Source: Polynucleobacter sinensis (GTDB lineage Bacteria; Pseudomonadota; Gammaproteobacteria; Burkholderiales; Burkholderiaceae). Taken from it: a DNA stretch of 64,000 bases. Positions 28,752 through 40,249 of this stretch are shown here, in pieces. Under the pieces are notes generated by a model. That model ran no database searches. It was not told the origin of the DNA and saw nothing but the letters and a program-made list of their open reading frames with translations. The stretch lies in NCBI RefSeq assembly GCF_001595985.1, contig NZ_LOJJ01000009.1, positions 160,716 through 224,715 of the forward strand. The letters are read 5' to 3'. The translations under genes and the position numbers were made by a program. How positions within the stretch are numbered: position 1 is the stretch's first letter; every line of letters starts with the position of its first letter.

Positions 28752-31376
28752 ATGAAAGTCACCCAAATTCGCCAGGCGTACCTGGATTATTTCGCCCAAA
28801 AAGGTCACCAAATTGTCCCCTCAAGCCCCGTCGTACCAGGGGACGACCCAACCTTGTTGTTTACCAACGCAGGGATGAACCAATTTAAGGACGTTTTTTT
28901 GGGTTTTGACAAGCGCCCATATACCCGCGCGACGACTGCTCAAAAATGTATTCGAGCTGGTGGCAAACACAACGATTTGGATAATGTCGGCTATACGGCC
29001 CGCCACCATACATTCTTTGAGATGTTGGGCAATTTCTCATTTGGGGATTATTTCAAGAAAGATGCCATCCAATTTGCCTGGGAATTGCTAACAGACGTTT
29101 TCAAGCTACCCGAAGAAAAGCTCCTTGTTACTGTCTATGCTGAAGACGATGAGGCTTATGAGATTTGGAATAAGCAGATCGGTGTGCCAGCGGAACGCAT
29201 CATTCGCATTGGCGACAACAAGGGTGCTCGTTACGCCTCAGATAATTTCTGGATGATGGGTGACACTGGGCCATGTGGTCCGTGCACCGAGATTTTTTAT
29301 GACCATGGGCCGCATATTGCAGGTGGGCCTCCAGGTAGCCCGGATGAAGATGGCGATCGCTATATCGAAGTCTGGAATAACGTATTCATGCAATTTAATC
29401 GCGACGAAGCAGGCAATATGCATCCTCTGCCAAAGCCTAGCGTTGATACAGGTATGGGTCTTGAGCGTATTGCTGCCGTATTGCAGCATGTCCACTCTAA
29501 TTATGAGATTGATCTCTTTGTCAATTTACTCAAGGCGGCTAAGGAAGCGGTTGATGCTGCTGGCGCTGAGAACTGCGATGCTCAGAGTCCTTCGCTTAAG
29601 GTGATTGCCGATCATATTCGCGCCTGCAGTTTTATTGTTGTTGATGGCGTCATTCCCGGCAATGCTGGGCGCGGTTATGTATTACGTCGTATTGCTCGCC
29701 GAGCGATACGACATGGGTACAAGTTGGGTGCGCGTAAGCCATTCTTCTACCAACTCGTTCCAGCCTTGGTTAAAGAGATGGGCTTAGCTTACCCAGAGTT
29801 ACAAGCATCAAAAGATAAAGTAAGCGAAGTTATTAAGCAGGAAGAAGAACGTTTTTTCCAGACCATTGCTAATGGCATGGAAATTTTGGAGAGTGCGTTA
29901 GCCGGTGGAGCTAAAACGGTAGATGGTGAAACAGCCTTTCGTTTGCACGATACCTTTGGGTTCCCATTAGATTTGACTGCCGACGTTTGTCGTGAGCGTG
30001 GTGTAACGGTTGATGCTGAAGGTTTTGAGTTGGCAATGCAAAAGCAGCGCGACCAAGCAAGAGCAGCAGGTAAGTTCAAGGTTGCACAAGGTTTGGAATA
30101 CTCTGGCAAGCCAACCCAGTTTCATGGCTATGACACCCTAAAGCATGAGGGTGCCAAGGTCACGGCCCTTTATATTGATGGCTCCTCTGTTCAATCTATC
30201 AAAGCTGGCGATGCCGCTGTGATTGTTTTAGACCACACTCCCTTTTATGCGGAGTCCGGTGGACAAGTTGGTGATAAAGGTGAGTTGCGTAATGAGGCTA
30301 TGCGCTTCAGTGTGGACGATACTTTCAAGATTCAGGCAGATGTATTTGGCCACCAAGGCGAAGTCCTTGAGGGTGAACTAAAAGTGGGTGATGCGCTTAA
30401 TGCCTTGGTAGATGTACAGCAAAGAACTGAGACGATGCGCAATCATAGTGCTACGCATATCTTGCATAAAGCATTGCGTGAGGTCTTGGGAGATCATGTT
30501 CAGCAAAAGGGTTCTTTGGTTGATGCAAGTAAAACCCGTTTCGACTTTACTCATAATGCTCCAATTACTGCCGCAGAGATTCGTCGGGTTGAGGATATTG
30601 TGAATGCGGAGATCTTAGCCAATACAGCGACCTCTGGGAAAGTCATGTCTTTAGATGATGCGCAAAAAACGGGTGCCATGATGCTCTTTGGTGAAAAGTA
30701 TGGCGATGAAGTGCGCGTCTTAGAAATCGGTAGCTCTAAGGAATTATGCGGTGGTACTCACGTTGCTCGTACCGGCGACATTGGTAGCTTGAAGATTGTT
30801 TCCGAGGCTGGCGTAGCTGCAGGTATTCGTCGTGTTGAGGCCGTCACCGGTAAGAATGCACTTCATTTCTTGCAAAGCCTGGAAGACAAGATTCATGAAG
30901 CTGCCGGTATTCTGAAAACCCATCCTGGCGACTTAGTCAATCGCGTTGCTCAGTTACAAGAAAGTTTACGTAACGCCGAGCGTGAGTTGGATAAGGTGAA
31001 CTCTAAGCTCGCCGCAAGCCAAGGCGATGAATTGGCAACTCAAGCAATTGATATCAATGGCATGAAAGTCCTAGCTGCTCGCTTGGATGGTGCTGATGCC
31101 CAAGTACTGCGTGAGACCATGGATGCCTTGAAGGCAAAGCTAAAAACTGCCGCGATTGTTTTGGCTTCAGTGCAGGGTGATAAGGTGAGTTTGATTGCTG
31201 GCGTGACCGCAGATTCTGTTGCGAAAGTAAAGGCAGGCGATTTGGTGAACTTCGTTGCCCAGCAAGTTGGCGGTAAGGGTGGCGGCAAGCCAGAGATGGC
31301 GATGGCTGGCGGAACGGATCCTAGTAAATTAGGTGCTGCATTGGCAGGTGTCAAAGATTGGGTGGCTACTAAATGA
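28752..31376 (+). CDS. alaS: Alanyl-tRNA synthetase
   Basis: An 874-residue class II synthetase. The N-terminal catalytic core has [19 protein letters not shown] and [16 protein letters not shown]. The editing domain has [16 protein letters not shown] and the metal-binding CGGTH. The C-Ala domain is glycine-rich ([16 protein letters not shown]). It is full length and complete. Its TGA overlaps the ATG of the TusA-like gene (ATGA at 31373-31376), so the pair is coupled. Confidence 0.98.
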   Translation: MKVTQIRQAYLDYFAQKGHQIVPSSPVVPGDDPTLLFTNAGMNQFKDVFLGFDKRPYTRATTAQKCIRAGGKHNDLDNVGYTARHHTFFEMLGNFSFGDYFKKDAIQFAWELLTDVFKLPEEKLLVTVYAEDDEAYEIWNKQIGVPAERIIRIGDNKGARYASDNFWMMGDTGPCGPCTEIFYDHGPHIAGGPPGSPDEDGDRYIEVWNNVFMQFNRDEAGNMHPLPKPSVDTGMGLERIAAVLQHVHSNYEIDLFVNLLKAAKEAVDAAGAENCDAQSPSLKVIADHIRACSFIVVDGVIPGNAGRGYVLRRIARRAIRHGYKLGARKPFFYQLVPALVKEMGLAYPELQASKDKVSEVIKQEEERFFQTIANGMEILESALAGGAKTVDGETAFRLHDTFGFPLDLTADVCRERGVTVDAEGFELAMQKQRDQARAAGKFKVAQGLEYSGKPTQFHGYDTLKHEGAKVTALYIDGSSVQSIKAGDAAVIVLDHTPFYAESGGQVGDKGELRNEAMRFSVDDTFKIQADVFGHQGEVLEGELKVGDALNALVDVQQRTETMRNHSATHILHKALREVLGDHVQQKGSLVDASKTRFDFTHNAPITAAEIRRVEDIVNAEILANTATSGKVMSLDDAQKTGAMMLFGEKYGDEVRVLEIGSSKELCGGTHVARTGDIGSLKIVSEAGVAAGIRRVEAVTGKNALHFLQSLEDKIHEAAGILKTHPGDLVNRVAQLQESLRNAERELDKVNSKLAASQGDELATQAIDINGMKVLAARLDGADAQVLRETMDALKAKLKTAAIVLASVQGDKVSLIAGVTADSVAKVKAGDLVNFVAQQVGGKGGGKPEMAMAGGTDPSKLGAALAGVKDWVATK

Positions 31377-31612
31377 GTGAAGCCATTCAATTTAATCTCG
31401 AGGTAGATGCAGTCGGAATGAATTGCCCATTACCTATTTTGCGCACCAAGAAAGCTTTAGCAACCATGCAATCGGGTGAAATTCTGAAGGTAAGGGCAAC
31501 GGATGCTGGTGCTGCCCATGACTTCCCGGCATTTGCCAAGCAGACTGGAAATGAATTACTTTCGAGCACTACCGAGGGTGATGTTTTAGTCTTTTTCCTT
31601 AAGAGAAGGTAA
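31373..31612 (+). CDS. TusA-family sulfur carrier protein
   Basis: A 79-residue TusA/SirA-fold protein with the C-P-x-P motif in [18 protein letters not shown] (Cys18) and the C-terminal strand [12 protein letters not shown]. The cysteine carries persulfide sulfur, for example for tRNA 2-thiouridine or molybdenum-cofactor pathways. Translational coupling to alaS is common in betaproteobacteria. Several paralogues with different roles exist per genome, so no specific gene name is given. Confidence 0.88.
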   Translation: MSEAIQFNLEVDAVGMNCPLPILRTKKALATMQSGEILKVRATDAGAAHDFPAFAKQTGNELLSSTTEGDVLVFFLKRR

Positions 31613-31662
31613 AGCGAGAAGATAAAGCGCGTCTCAGGATTAGAGAACCCTGGTAGGAAATC

Positions 31663-31692
31663 AAAAAGGCAGAAAGTAATTTCTGCCTTTTT
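31663..31692. terminator. Bidirectional terminator between tusA-like gene and galU
   Basis: A perfect 13-bp stem: AAAAAGGCAGAAA (31663-31675) with its complement at 31680-31692 around loop GTAA. A and T tracts flank it on either side, so it serves both convergent transcripts. Confidence 0.92.
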
Positions 31693-31727
31693 GTCATCAA
31701 TCCCCAGAGAGAATGGTGCGGCGGTGC

Positions 31728-32612
31728 CTAGGTCAAAGAGCGACTCTTGAGATAGGCCGCAAATTCAGTACTGACTTCAGGGTGACGCAGGGCAAATTCC
31801 ACAGATGCTTTGAGGTAACCCAGTTTGCTGCCGCAGTCATAGCGCACCCCTTCGTATTCATAGGCGAATACTGACTCTTCTTTTAGCAATGAGGCAATCG
31901 CATCGGTGAGCTGAATTTCACCACCAGCACCAGGCTTTAGGTTACGGATATGCTTGAAGATATCCGATGAGAGCACATAACGACCGACAACTGCTAAGTT
32001 GGATGGCGCATCCTTGGGTTGCGGTTTTTCCACAATTCCATTGAGGCGGTAAACCCCTTTGCTCACTTCAACACCATCCACAATGCCGTATGAACTACTT
32101 TTGGCGGGATCAATTTTTTCTACTGCCAATACTGAACCATTTTGTTCATTAAAGACTTTGAGCATTTGACTTAAAACTGGTGGCTGACCATCGAGCAAGT
32201 CATCAGCTAGGATGATGGCAAAGGGTTCATCCCGTACTAATTTCTCCGCACATAAAACGGCATGCCCTAAACCCAGTGCTTCTGGCTGGCGTACATAAAC
32301 ACAATCAACATGGCTGGGCTTTACGCTACGCACAATCTCTAGAAGGGATTGCTTATTTTTTGCCTCGAGTTCGGCTTCCAGCTCATAAGACTTATCAAAG
32401 TGGTCTTCAATCGCGCGCTTGCTGCGGCCAGTGACGAAAATCATCTCCGTGATGCCGGCGGCAATCGCTTCCTCAACCGCATACTGAATGAGTGGCTTAT
32501 CCACCACATTGAGCATCTCTTTAGGGCTAGCCTTGGTTGCCGGTAGGAAACGTGTTCCTAGGCCTGCAACAGGGAAGACTGCTTTGGTAACGGCTTTAGT
32601 GCTTAATGGCAT
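31728..32612 (-). CDS. galU: UTP-glucose-1-phosphate uridylyltransferase
   Basis: Makes UDP-glucose from UTP and glucose-1-phosphate for surface polysaccharides. The 294 residues have the nucleotidyltransferase signature [51 protein letters not shown], and [14 protein letters not shown]. It is monocistronic. It is downstream of valS on the same strand with a 30-base gap. Confidence 0.96.
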   Translation of the reverse strand: MPLSTKAVTKAVFPVAGLGTRFLPATKASPKEMLNVVDKPLIQYAVEEAIAAGITEMIFVTGRSKRAIEDHFDKSYELEAELEAKNKQSLLEIVRSVKPSHVDCVYVRQPEALGLGHAVLCAEKLVRDEPFAIILADDLLDGQPPVLSQMLKVFNEQNGSVLAVEKIDPAKSSSYGIVDGVEVSKGVYRLNGIVEKPQPKDAPSNLAVVGRYVLSSDIFKHIRNLKPGAGGEIQLTDAIASLLKEESVFAYEYEGVRYDCGSKLGYLKASVEFALRHPEVSTEFAAYLKSRSLT

Positions 32613-32642
32613 GTCATTTCCGATCGCTAGTATTTGAGGGCT

Positions 32643-35543
32643 TTATTTCAGTCGCTCTAATTGTGCAACAAGCTTCTCATGATTTTGCTCAAATCCCGCA
32701 AGCCGCTGTTTTTCTTGACTTACGACTTCTGCAGGCGCACGGGCTACAAAGCTCTCATTACTCAATTTGTTGCGCGCTTTGGTGATTTCATTCGCAAGCC
32801 GCTCAATCTCTTTGCTTAGACGAATTCTCTCTGCTGCCGCATCCACCTCAATTTTGAGTAGCAACTTGGAGTTACCGACCAGAGCCATTGGGGCGCCTGG
32901 AGCATCTTTCTCAAGCGCGGATTCATCATCGTAGACTTTGACCTCAGAGAGTTTTGCTAATGCAGTCAGATAAGGACTTGCCTTTTTCAAGAAATCTTGC
33001 GGACCGCTAATCCATAAAGGCACCTTGAGAGCGGGTGAGACTTGCATCTCGCCACGTAAGTTGCGGCAGGCGTCCACAATTGCTTTGATTTGCGCAACCC
33101 ATGCTTCGCTCTGTTCATCAATCTTATCAAGTTGAGCAACGGGGTAGGGTTGCAGGGCAATCGTTTGTTTTTCTTGCTTAGCCAACTCTTTACCCACTTT
33201 AGGTCCAACAGTTTGCCAAAGCGTTTCAGTAATAAATGGAATGAGCGGATGAGCCATGCGCAAGATGGTCTCTAAAACACGCAAGAGAGTGCGACGCGTG
33301 GCGCGTTGTTGTGCTGGCGTGCCGGTTTGTAGTTGAACCTTGGCTAGCTCAAGATACCAGTCGCAATATTCGTCCCAAACAAATTGGTAAATGCTACTGG
33401 CGATATTATCAAAGCGATAATTCTGAAAGCCTTTGGCAACATCTGCCTCAGTTCTTTGCAATAGGGAGACGATCCATTTATCTGCAGGTGAAAAGTCTAG
33501 ATAGCCTTCAGGTCCGCATTGGTTATCGCATGGAGCAAAACCATTGTCCTCATCATTCCCAGGGCAGTTCATGAGAACAAAACGAGTGGCATTCCATAGC
33601 TTATTGCAGAAATTACGATAGCCTTCACAACGTTTTTGATCAAAGTTGATATTACGTCCAAGTGACGCTAGTGATGCAAAGGTAAAGCGCAGTGCATCTG
33701 TGCCGAATGCCGGAATACCATCCGGGAATTCTTTTTTGGTTTTTTTGCTAATACTTTCAGCTTGCTTGGGATTCATTAAGCCAGTAGTTCGCTTAGCGAC
33801 TAAGTCTTCAATCTTGATGCCATCAATTAAATCGATTGGATCCAAAGTGTTACCTTTGGACTTACTCATTTTTTGCCCTTCGGCATCTCGCACTAAACCA
33901 TGCACATAGACAGTATTGAATGGCACTTTCCCGGTAAAGTGACAGGTCATCATGACCATGCGGGCAACCCAGAAGAAGATAATGTCAAAACCCGTTACCA
34001 ATACCGATGATGGCAAGAAATGTTTTAGTGCGGGCGTTTCATCTGGCCAACCTAAGGAGCTAAACGGCACGAGTGCGGAGCTGAACCAGGTGTCGAGGAC
34101 GTCCGGATCACGATTGAGTTTCCCGGTGTAACCTGCCGCCGCTGCTTTGGTTTTCGCTTCCTCTTCAGAGCGCGCAACAAAAATTTGTCCGTCATCGCCA
34201 TACCATGCTGGGATTTGATGGCCCCACCAAAGTTGGCGAGAGATACACCAGTCTTGAATATTTTCCAGCCACTGGCTGTAGGTACTCATCCAGTTTTCTG
34301 GAACCAGTTTGATATCACCTTTGGTTACAGCATCTAAAGCTGCGCCAGCAATGGATGAGCCTGGTTGATATTTGTTGTCAGGACTAGGTTTGGATACCGC
34401 AACAAACCATTGATCTGTGAGCATTGGCTCGATAATGGTTTGGGTGCGATCGCCACGAGGCACCATCAACTTATGGGGCTGTACTTTTTCGAGTAATCCT
34501 GCAGCCTCCAGGTCGGCGACAACTTGTTTGCGAGCTGCAAACCGCTCCAAGCCTTGGTAGGCAGCTGGCGCATTCTCATTAATCTTGGCGTCAAGGGTGA
34601 GGATGTTGATAAGCGGTAGTTGGTGGCGTTGTCCAACGGCGTAGTCGTTAAAGTCATGCGCAGGTGTTACTTTGACTACACCGGTACCAAAAGCCAAGTC
34701 AACATAGTCATCGGCAATGATTGGGATTTCACGATTACAAAGCGGCAAAGTCACAGATTTACCAATCAAATGTTTGTAGCGCTCATCTTCTGGGTTGACC
34801 ATAACCGCGACGTCACCGAGTAATGTTTCAGGACGAGTGGTGGCAACAGTCAGGTGTCCGGAGCCATCCGCCAATGGGTAGCGGATGTGCCACATCGAGC
34901 CATCTTCTTCTTCGCTAACCACTTCTAGATCAGAAACAGCAGTTCCCAAAACGGGATCCCAGTTCACCAGGCGCTTGCCGCGATAAATCAGACCTTGCTC
35001 ATGCAGGCGAACAAATACTTCCACTACAGCTTTAGACATCTTGCTGTCCATCGTGAAATATTCTTTACCCCAATCAATCGAGGCGCCTAAGCGACGAATT
35101 TGTCGTGTGATGGTGTTGCCGGAAGTTTCTTTCCATTCCCAAACTTTTTCTAGGAACTTTTCGCGGCCCAGATCGTGGCGTGAAACTTTTTGCGCATCGA
35201 GTTGACGCTCGACAACGATTTGAGTGGCGATACCTGCATGGTCAGTGCCTGGCACCCACAAGGTATTTTTTCCAGACATCCGAGCATGACGAACCAAGCC
35301 ATCCATGATGGTTTGGTTAAAGGCGTGCCCCATATGCAGGGTGCCGGTCACATTGGGTGGTGGCAATTGAATGGAGAAATCCTCTTTGCCATCGTCTAGG
35401 CTGGCTTCGGCAATGCCTCTGCGTTCCCATTCTGGGCCCCAATACGCTTCAATCGGGGCGGGTTCATAGGATTTGGCTAGTTCATCAAGTGAGCTGGCCG
35501 CTGGGGAATTGGGGGTATTCGAAGCATTTGGCATAAGAGGCAA
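32643..35543 (-). CDS. valS: Valyl-tRNA synthetase
   Basis: A 966-residue class I synthetase. It has the HIGH motif in [18 protein letters not shown], the [13 protein letters not shown] region, the editing domain, KMSKS in [20 protein letters not shown], and a C-terminal coiled-coil arm ([20 protein letters not shown]). It begins 15 bases from the divergent uvrD start. A second Met three codons in is an equally possible start. Confidence 0.97.
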   Translation of the reverse strand: MPLMPNASNTPNSPAASSLDELAKSYEPAPIEAYWGPEWERRGIAEASLDDGKEDFSIQLPPPNVTGTLHMGHAFNQTIMDGLVRHARMSGKNTLWVPGTDHAGIATQIVVERQLDAQKVSRHDLGREKFLEKVWEWKETSGNTITRQIRRLGASIDWGKEYFTMDSKMSKAVVEVFVRLHEQGLIYRGKRLVNWDPVLGTAVSDLEVVSEEEDGSMWHIRYPLADGSGHLTVATTRPETLLGDVAVMVNPEDERYKHLIGKSVTLPLCNREIPIIADDYVDLAFGTGVVKVTPAHDFNDYAVGQRHQLPLINILTLDAKINENAPAAYQGLERFAARKQVVADLEAAGLLEKVQPHKLMVPRGDRTQTIIEPMLTDQWFVAVSKPSPDNKYQPGSSIAGAALDAVTKGDIKLVPENWMSTYSQWLENIQDWCISRQLWWGHQIPAWYGDDGQIFVARSEEEAKTKAAAAGYTGKLNRDPDVLDTWFSSALVPFSSLGWPDETPALKHFLPSSVLVTGFDIIFFWVARMVMMTCHFTGKVPFNTVYVHGLVRDAEGQKMSKSKGNTLDPIDLIDGIKIEDLVAKRTTGLMNPKQAESISKKTKKEFPDGIPAFGTDALRFTFASLASLGRNINFDQKRCEGYRNFCNKLWNATRFVLMNCPGNDEDNGFAPCDNQCGPEGYLDFSPADKWIVSLLQRTEADVAKGFQNYRFDNIASSIYQFVWDEYCDWYLELAKVQLQTGTPAQQRATRRTLLRVLETILRMAHPLIPFITETLWQTVGPKVGKELAKQEKQTIALQPYPVAQLDKIDEQSEAWVAQIKAIVDACRNLRGEMQVSPALKVPLWISGPQDFLKKASPYLTALAKLSEVKVYDDESALEKDAPGAPMALVGNSKLLLKIEVDAAAERIRLSKEIERLANEITKARNKLSNESFVARAPAEVVSQEKQRLAGFEQNHEKLVAQLERLK

Positions 35544-35558
35544 ATTATAATTGGGGCG

Positions 35559-37946
35559 ATGTACTCAGACTTGCTCGCAAACCTTAATCCAGAACAACGC
35601 GAGGCAGTGACCCTCCCGCCGGTAAATGAAAATGGCCAGGCCCAGTCAGCCCTGATTTTGGCTGGTGCCGGGAGTGGCAAAACCCGCGTCCTCACCACCC
35701 GTATAGCTTGGTTGATCCAGACGGGTCAGGTTTCGCCTATTGGTGTCTTGGCCGTTACCTTTACCAATAAGGCTGCTAAGGAGATGATGGTACGCCTGGG
35801 GGCGATGTTACCCATTAATACCCGGGGGATGTGGATTGGCACCTTTCACGGTCTTTGTAACCGTCTATTGCGTGCCCATCACAAAGAGGCTGGCTTGCCA
35901 TCCACTTTTCAGATCTTGGATACCCAGGATCAGTTATCTGCGATTAAGCGCCTTTTAAAGGGTTTAAAGGTGGATGATGAGAAATATCCCGCAAAACAGC
36001 TCCAATACTTCATTGCTCATGCCAAAGAGCGTGGTCAGCGCGCCAGAGAGTTATCGGCTGGGGATGATTTTCAGGCCAAGATGGCTCAATTGTATGAAGC
36101 ATACGACGAGCAATGTCAACGCGAGGGCGTAGTGGATTTTGCGGAGCTTTTGTTACGTAGCTATGAATTGCTCAAACATAATGAAGCGATCCGCACGCAT
36201 TATCAAGAACGCTTTCGCCATATCTTGATTGATGAGTTTCAAGACACTAATGCTTTGCAATACGCTTGGCTCAAATTGCTATCAGGTCATGATGCGAGTC
36301 GTGTCAATGTGAGTGGGGCTGGAAGAAGTGCGGTGTTCGCCGTAGGTGATGATGATCAAAGTATCTATGCATTTCGTGGTGCGGACGTTGAGAACATGCG
36401 GCTCTACGAAAAGCAATATCACCCGATCATGGTGAAGTTAGAGCAGAACTACCGTTCGCATGGACATATTCTCGATACCGCGAACTATCTCATTTCAAAT
36501 AACACCGATCGTCTCGGCAAAAACTTGCGTACTGATGCTGGACATGGTGAGCCAGTTCGTATTTATGATGCGCCAAGTGATCATGCTGAAGCTGCATGGC
36601 TTGTTGATGAAATCAAAGCGTTGGTAAATAGTGGTATCAAGCGTACTGAAATTGCTTTGCTCTACAGAAGTAATGCCCAATCACGCATTATTGAGCACGC
36701 TTTATTTTCCGCTGGCATTCCCTATCGCGTTTATGGTGGACTACGCTTCTTCGAACGCGCCGAGATTAAACATGCTTTAGCCTACTTACGTCTTTTAGAA
36801 AATCCTAACGACGATACCTCTTTCTCGCGGGTAGTCAACTTTCCTACGCGCGGTATTGGAGCAAGATCTATTGAGGCCGTGCAGGATGCTGCACGCGCCC
36901 AGAATAGCTCTTTGTATTTGGCAGCCTCTACATTAGATGGCAAGGCTGGTGCCGCTCTAGGCGGTTTTGTGCGTTTGGTTGATCACATGCGTGAAGCGAC
37001 GCGCCACAATACTTTACCCGAGACGGTTGAGTTTGTGATTCAGCATAGCGGTTTGATTCAACACTATCTGTCTGAACGTGAAGGCCAAGATCGTGTTGAA
37101 AACTTACAAGAATTAATTAATGCAGCGACAGCATTTATTGCTGAAGAGGGTTATGGCCAGGATGCTGCGGCCGCTTCGCTTCCGGGTGAGAATGCGCCTG
37201 GTGTTGTTGAGGTTTCACCTTTAGCAGCATTTTTATCTCACGCCTCATTAGAGGCGGGTGACAACCAGGCGCAAGCAGGTCAGGATGCGGTGCAATTAAT
37301 GACAGTGCATTCAGCTAAAGGCCTTGAATTTACCTCCGTCTTCATTACCGGTCTTGAGGAGGGGTTGTTTCCTCATGAGAACAGCATCAATGAACACAAT
37401 GGCCTGGAAGAAGAGCGACGCTTGATGTATGTTGCTATTACTCGTGCCAAAGAGCGCTTATATCTTTCGCATACCCAATCCAGAATGCTGCACGGTCAAG
37501 TGCGTTACAACATGCCTTCTCGCTTCCTAGAAGAATTGCCGTCGGATTCTCTCAAGTGGCTCACACCAAAAGCAAAAGATGCTCGTTGGGGTGGCGCTAG
37601 TGGTGGAAATAATGGTCGCTCGGGTTCTGCTTGGCAAGATGGGTATACCCGTCAGCGTGAGTATGAGTCTAATGATTTCTTTGACTCTGGTAGCGATCGT
37701 CAAAGGCCTGCTAAGCAGCTTGGACGGGTTGGTTCTGCCTCGACATCAGTTACTCGGATGGCCTCACCTCCACGTGGAAACTATCCATTTACTATCGGAC
37801 AAAATGTTTTCCACACCAAGTTTGGCGAAGGGCGCGTTACAGGCTTAGAGGGAAACGATGCCGATGCACGCGCTCAAGTGAACTTTAAGCGCCATGGCGT
37901 GAAGTGGTTGCAGCTCAGCATTGCAAAACTGGCCGCAATCGACTGA
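35559..37946 (+). CDS. uvrD: UvrD/PcrA-type superfamily 1 DNA helicase
   Basis: A 795-residue 3'-5' DNA helicase for excision and mismatch repair. It has Walker A AGAGSGKT (residues 35-42), [17 protein letters not shown] (motif II), [15 protein letters not shown] (motif III), RSNAQSR and VHSAKGLEF (motifs IV-V), and [17 protein letters not shown] (motif VI). A Ser/Gly-rich linker leads to the PcrA/UvrD-type C-terminal Tudor-like domain ([15 protein letters not shown], then [12 protein letters not shown]). It could be called uvrD or pcrA; the family is certain. Confidence 0.95.
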   Translation: MYSDLLANLNPEQREAVTLPPVNENGQAQSALILAGAGSGKTRVLTTRIAWLIQTGQVSPIGVLAVTFTNKAAKEMMVRLGAMLPINTRGMWIGTFHGLCNRLLRAHHKEAGLPSTFQILDTQDQLSAIKRLLKGLKVDDEKYPAKQLQYFIAHAKERGQRARELSAGDDFQAKMAQLYEAYDEQCQREGVVDFAELLLRSYELLKHNEAIRTHYQERFRHILIDEFQDTNALQYAWLKLLSGHDASRVNVSGAGRSAVFAVGDDDQSIYAFRGADVENMRLYEKQYHPIMVKLEQNYRSHGHILDTANYLISNNTDRLGKNLRTDAGHGEPVRIYDAPSDHAEAAWLVDEIKALVNSGIKRTEIALLYRSNAQSRIIEHALFSAGIPYRVYGGLRFFERAEIKHALAYLRLLENPNDDTSFSRVVNFPTRGIGARSIEAVQDAARAQNSSLYLAASTLDGKAGAALGGFVRLVDHMREATRHNTLPETVEFVIQHSGLIQHYLSEREGQDRVENLQELINAATAFIAEEGYGQDAAAASLPGENAPGVVEVSPLAAFLSHASLEAGDNQAQAGQDAVQLMTVHSAKGLEFTSVFITGLEEGLFPHENSINEHNGLEEERRLMYVAITRAKERLYLSHTQSRMLHGQVRYNMPSRFLEELPSDSLKWLTPKAKDARWGGASGGNNGRSGSAWQDGYTRQREYESNDFFDSGSDRQRPAKQLGRVGSASTSVTRMASPPRGNYPFTIGQNVFHTKFGEGRVTGLEGNDADARAQVNFKRHGVKWLQLSIAKLAAID

Positions 37947-37958
37947 GCATGCAATGAC

Positions 37959-38741
37959 TTAAGCTAATAGGGTCGCGGTTTCTTTTTCAGCGAAACACGC
38001 TTTCCATGTGGCAAAGAATGAACAGTGCATTACTGTCAGCCCAGCCATTGAAATCGGTGCAATGATGAATGAGGCAATTTGCCCTAAATTTAGGGCATCC
38101 AGTATGGATCCAATCGTGAGGGGGATAGCGATTAAGATTGCGCCCCAAATCACGATGTAGATGAAGAATGCGCCACGGTTCGCCCAGCAAGCGATACAGC
38201 TGGAGAACATCGCTTGAGGGATTGGCATATCCGCCCACGCTACCAAGATAGGCGAAAACCACATCAACAGCGCTACCGGCACATAGAGCATGCCGCCAAA
38301 GAAGAGGATGAGATAAACCTGACGTATCGCTTCGGGAGTAATAGGTTTATCGCTAGTCATGAGTGGTAGTAGTAATTCAAAATCTACCAGCGTACTTAAG
38401 ATGAAGCTAAGCGCAATGATCAGCCCTGCATAAACCAATCCCAATTGAAGGATGCGCTTGCGAACTAAGGGGCTTGATTGCAATGCAATTAAATAGACCG
38501 ATGGGCGAATACGCTCTTTCTGAATAGCTTGTCGACAGGCAGTCATAAATCCAACTGAGAGCGTTGGTGTCAGCACCAGTACCGCAAACACCCCAATGAC
38601 AGGCACCAGCACGGCTAATTGAGCCACAAAAACATACATGAATACCAACATGAGGAAACCCAAAGGATTTTGCTTAAACAGCCAAATACCCTGACGAATC
38701 CAGGTATAGCCTTCTTTGGGTGTAACGGTGTTGAGTTTCAT
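37959..38741 (-). CDS. BPSS1780 family membrane protein
   Basis: A 260-residue integral membrane protein with six hydrophobic segments. It begins MKLNTVTPKEGYTWIRQGIWLFKQNP, quoted in part, then FLMLVFMYVFVAQLAVLVPV and TPTLSVGFMTACRQ. This is the pattern of the BPSS1780 family found mainly in Burkholderiales, whose function is unknown. The ATG at 38741 overlaps the thrB stop (ATGA), so it is coupled to homoserine kinase. Longer upstream starts would run far into thrB and lack family similarity. Confidence 0.8.
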   Translation of the reverse strand: MKLNTVTPKEGYTWIRQGIWLFKQNPLGFLMLVFMYVFVAQLAVLVPVIGVFAVLVLTPTLSVGFMTACRQAIQKERIRPSVYLIALQSSPLVRKRILQLGLVYAGLIIALSFILSTLVDFELLLPLMTSDKPITPEAIRQVYLILFFGGMLYVPVALLMWFSPILVAWADMPIPQAMFSSCIACWANRGAFFIYIVIWGAILIAIPLTIGSILDALNLGQIASFIIAPISMAGLTVMHCSFFATWKACFAEKETATLLA

Positions 38742-39715
38742 ATGGCTTTTCGGCTTACAAGAATATTCTCGAAATGGCGTGGATCGTGGGGTGTAAGCAT
38801 TTGGGCATCTCGAGGTAAATAGAAATCCCATAAGCGAGAGATCCAAAAGCGTAATGCTGCTGCACGCACCATCAATGGCCAGCTTTGCTGCTCAACTTGA
38901 GTTAATGGACGAACCGATTGATAAGCATCCATCAAAGCCTTGAATCGAGCAGGATCTAAGTCTTGCTTATTTTCGGCCAGGCACCAATCGTTCACGGTCA
39001 CTGCCAAATCAAACAACCACTTGTCTGTACCGGCAAAATAAAAGTCAAAGAATCCACCCAGTTGATCTTGGGAGCTATCGTTTGCGCTCTGAGGATCGAA
39101 AAGCACGTTATCCCTAAAGAGGTCGCAATGACTTGCTCCTTGAGGCAGGGAGGCATACGCTGTTGAGGCGAAAAATGCTTTTTGTGTGGCTAATTCTTGC
39201 GTAAGCAATTCTTTTTGGAAATCATTTAGGTATGGCAGAACTTGCGGGACGGTTTCTTGCCACCAAGAAAGGCTGCGAAGATTCTCTTGGTGAAGATTAA
39301 AGTCTGCACTCGCTAAATGCATTTTTGCCAACATCTCGCCAACTAATGCGCAATGCTTCGCTTCTGGTGTGAGCCTTGATAAGCCTGGGAGCTTACTAAC
39401 AATTGCCGCTGGCTTACCTTTCAGTAAGAAGAGAATTTCACCATTCTTATTTTCTAGTGGCTTAGGCACGGGAATGCCTTTATTGGCCAGATGCCGCATC
39501 AACTCTAAGTAATAAGGCAGTTGCTCTGTCGATAATCTTTCAAAAATCGTTAAAACATATTCCTGTTTTTTGCCATCTTTGACGGTGTCTAGAAAAAAGT
39601 TGGAATTTTCAATTCCACCATGAATACCTCGAATATCTACGGCCTTACCAATCTCAAAGTCAGTGGCAATCCAGCTGGAGATATCGCTAAGTTCTATCGG
39701 GGTAAAAACGGCCAT
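38738..39715 (-). CDS. thrB: Homoserine kinase, protein-kinase-like (APH fold) type
   Basis: Phosphorylates homoserine in threonine synthesis. The 325-residue protein has the aminoglycoside-phosphotransferase/kinase fold rather than the GHMP fold of E. coli ThrB: GIENSNFFLDT as nucleotide loop, the catalytic SHCDLFRDNVLF, then GFFDFYFAGTDKWLFDLAVTVNDWC. This ThrB type is typical of beta- and alphaproteobacteria and Pseudomonas. It is first in a two-gene operon with the BPSS1780 membrane protein. Confidence 0.93.
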   Translation of the reverse strand: MAVFTPIELSDISSWIATDFEIGKAVDIRGIHGGIENSNFFLDTVKDGKKQEYVLTIFERLSTEQLPYYLELMRHLANKGIPVPKPLENKNGEILFLLKGKPAAIVSKLPGLSRLTPEAKHCALVGEMLAKMHLASADFNLHQENLRSLSWWQETVPQVLPYLNDFQKELLTQELATQKAFFASTAYASLPQGASHCDLFRDNVLFDPQSANDSSQDQLGGFFDFYFAGTDKWLFDLAVTVNDWCLAENKQDLDPARFKALMDAYQSVRPLTQVEQQSWPLMVRAAALRFWISRLWDFYLPRDAQMLTPHDPRHFENILVSRKAI

Positions 39716-39759
39716 AGTGAATTAAGCGGTCATGTGCGAATGGTTTGCGGTATTGAGAT

Positions 39760-40167
39760 TTAGAAAGGAATTTTGACGCTTGGTACGCTAATTAAATCTG
39801 TCTCTTTGGGCACTCCGGGCATTACGGTGGCAGGAGGCGCCATTTCATACGAGGTATACCGTGTTTTCACATCCACTTGGGTGGGCGCGTTGGCATCTTT
39901 ATATTCAGTAACTTCAGTCCCGGTAACTTCTTTATGCTGAAAGCTGGGTTTGCGGGATTCTGGGGTATTGGTCACTTGTGAGGCGCTTACCGCTGGTGCA
40001 AGTGGCTGATTATTGATTTGTTGCAATTCTGACGGGCTCAGTGCTTGGCTATTGCTTTGTGCTTGAGCCGCATGCAGTCCAAAAGCACCAAAAGCCATCA
40101 AAAAGCTTATTAGAACAAGGGTGTGACTCATTGAAGAGTGGAGTAAGTTTGTTATTGCGTGCATCAT
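39760..40167 (-). CDS. Small exported protein of unknown function
   Basis: A 135-residue protein with a signal peptide (hydrophobic residues 14-30, cleavage near HAAQAQ) followed by a Ser/Gln/Pro-rich, probably disordered chain and a short VTEYKDANAPTQVDVKTRY strand region. A DUF2782 protein often sits between polA and thrB in related genomes, and the VTEY stretch recalls that family, but the match is weak. It could be a periplasmic or lipid-free secreted protein. The alternative start at the third Met (MSHTLV) gives a cleaner signal peptide. It is divergent from polA. Confidence 0.6.
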   Translation of the reverse strand: MMHAITNLLHSSMSHTLVLISFLMAFGAFGLHAAQAQSNSQALSPSELQQINNQPLAPAVSASQVTNTPESRKPSFQHKEVTGTEVTEYKDANAPTQVDVKTRYTSYEMAPPATVMPGVPKETDLISVPSVKIPF

Positions 40168-40249
40168 TTTTCACCTTTTTAGGCCTATTTTGAAGGGGAT
40201 TTAAAACCCGATCTGTAGGCAGTTAGCAACTAGATTGTACGATTGCGGT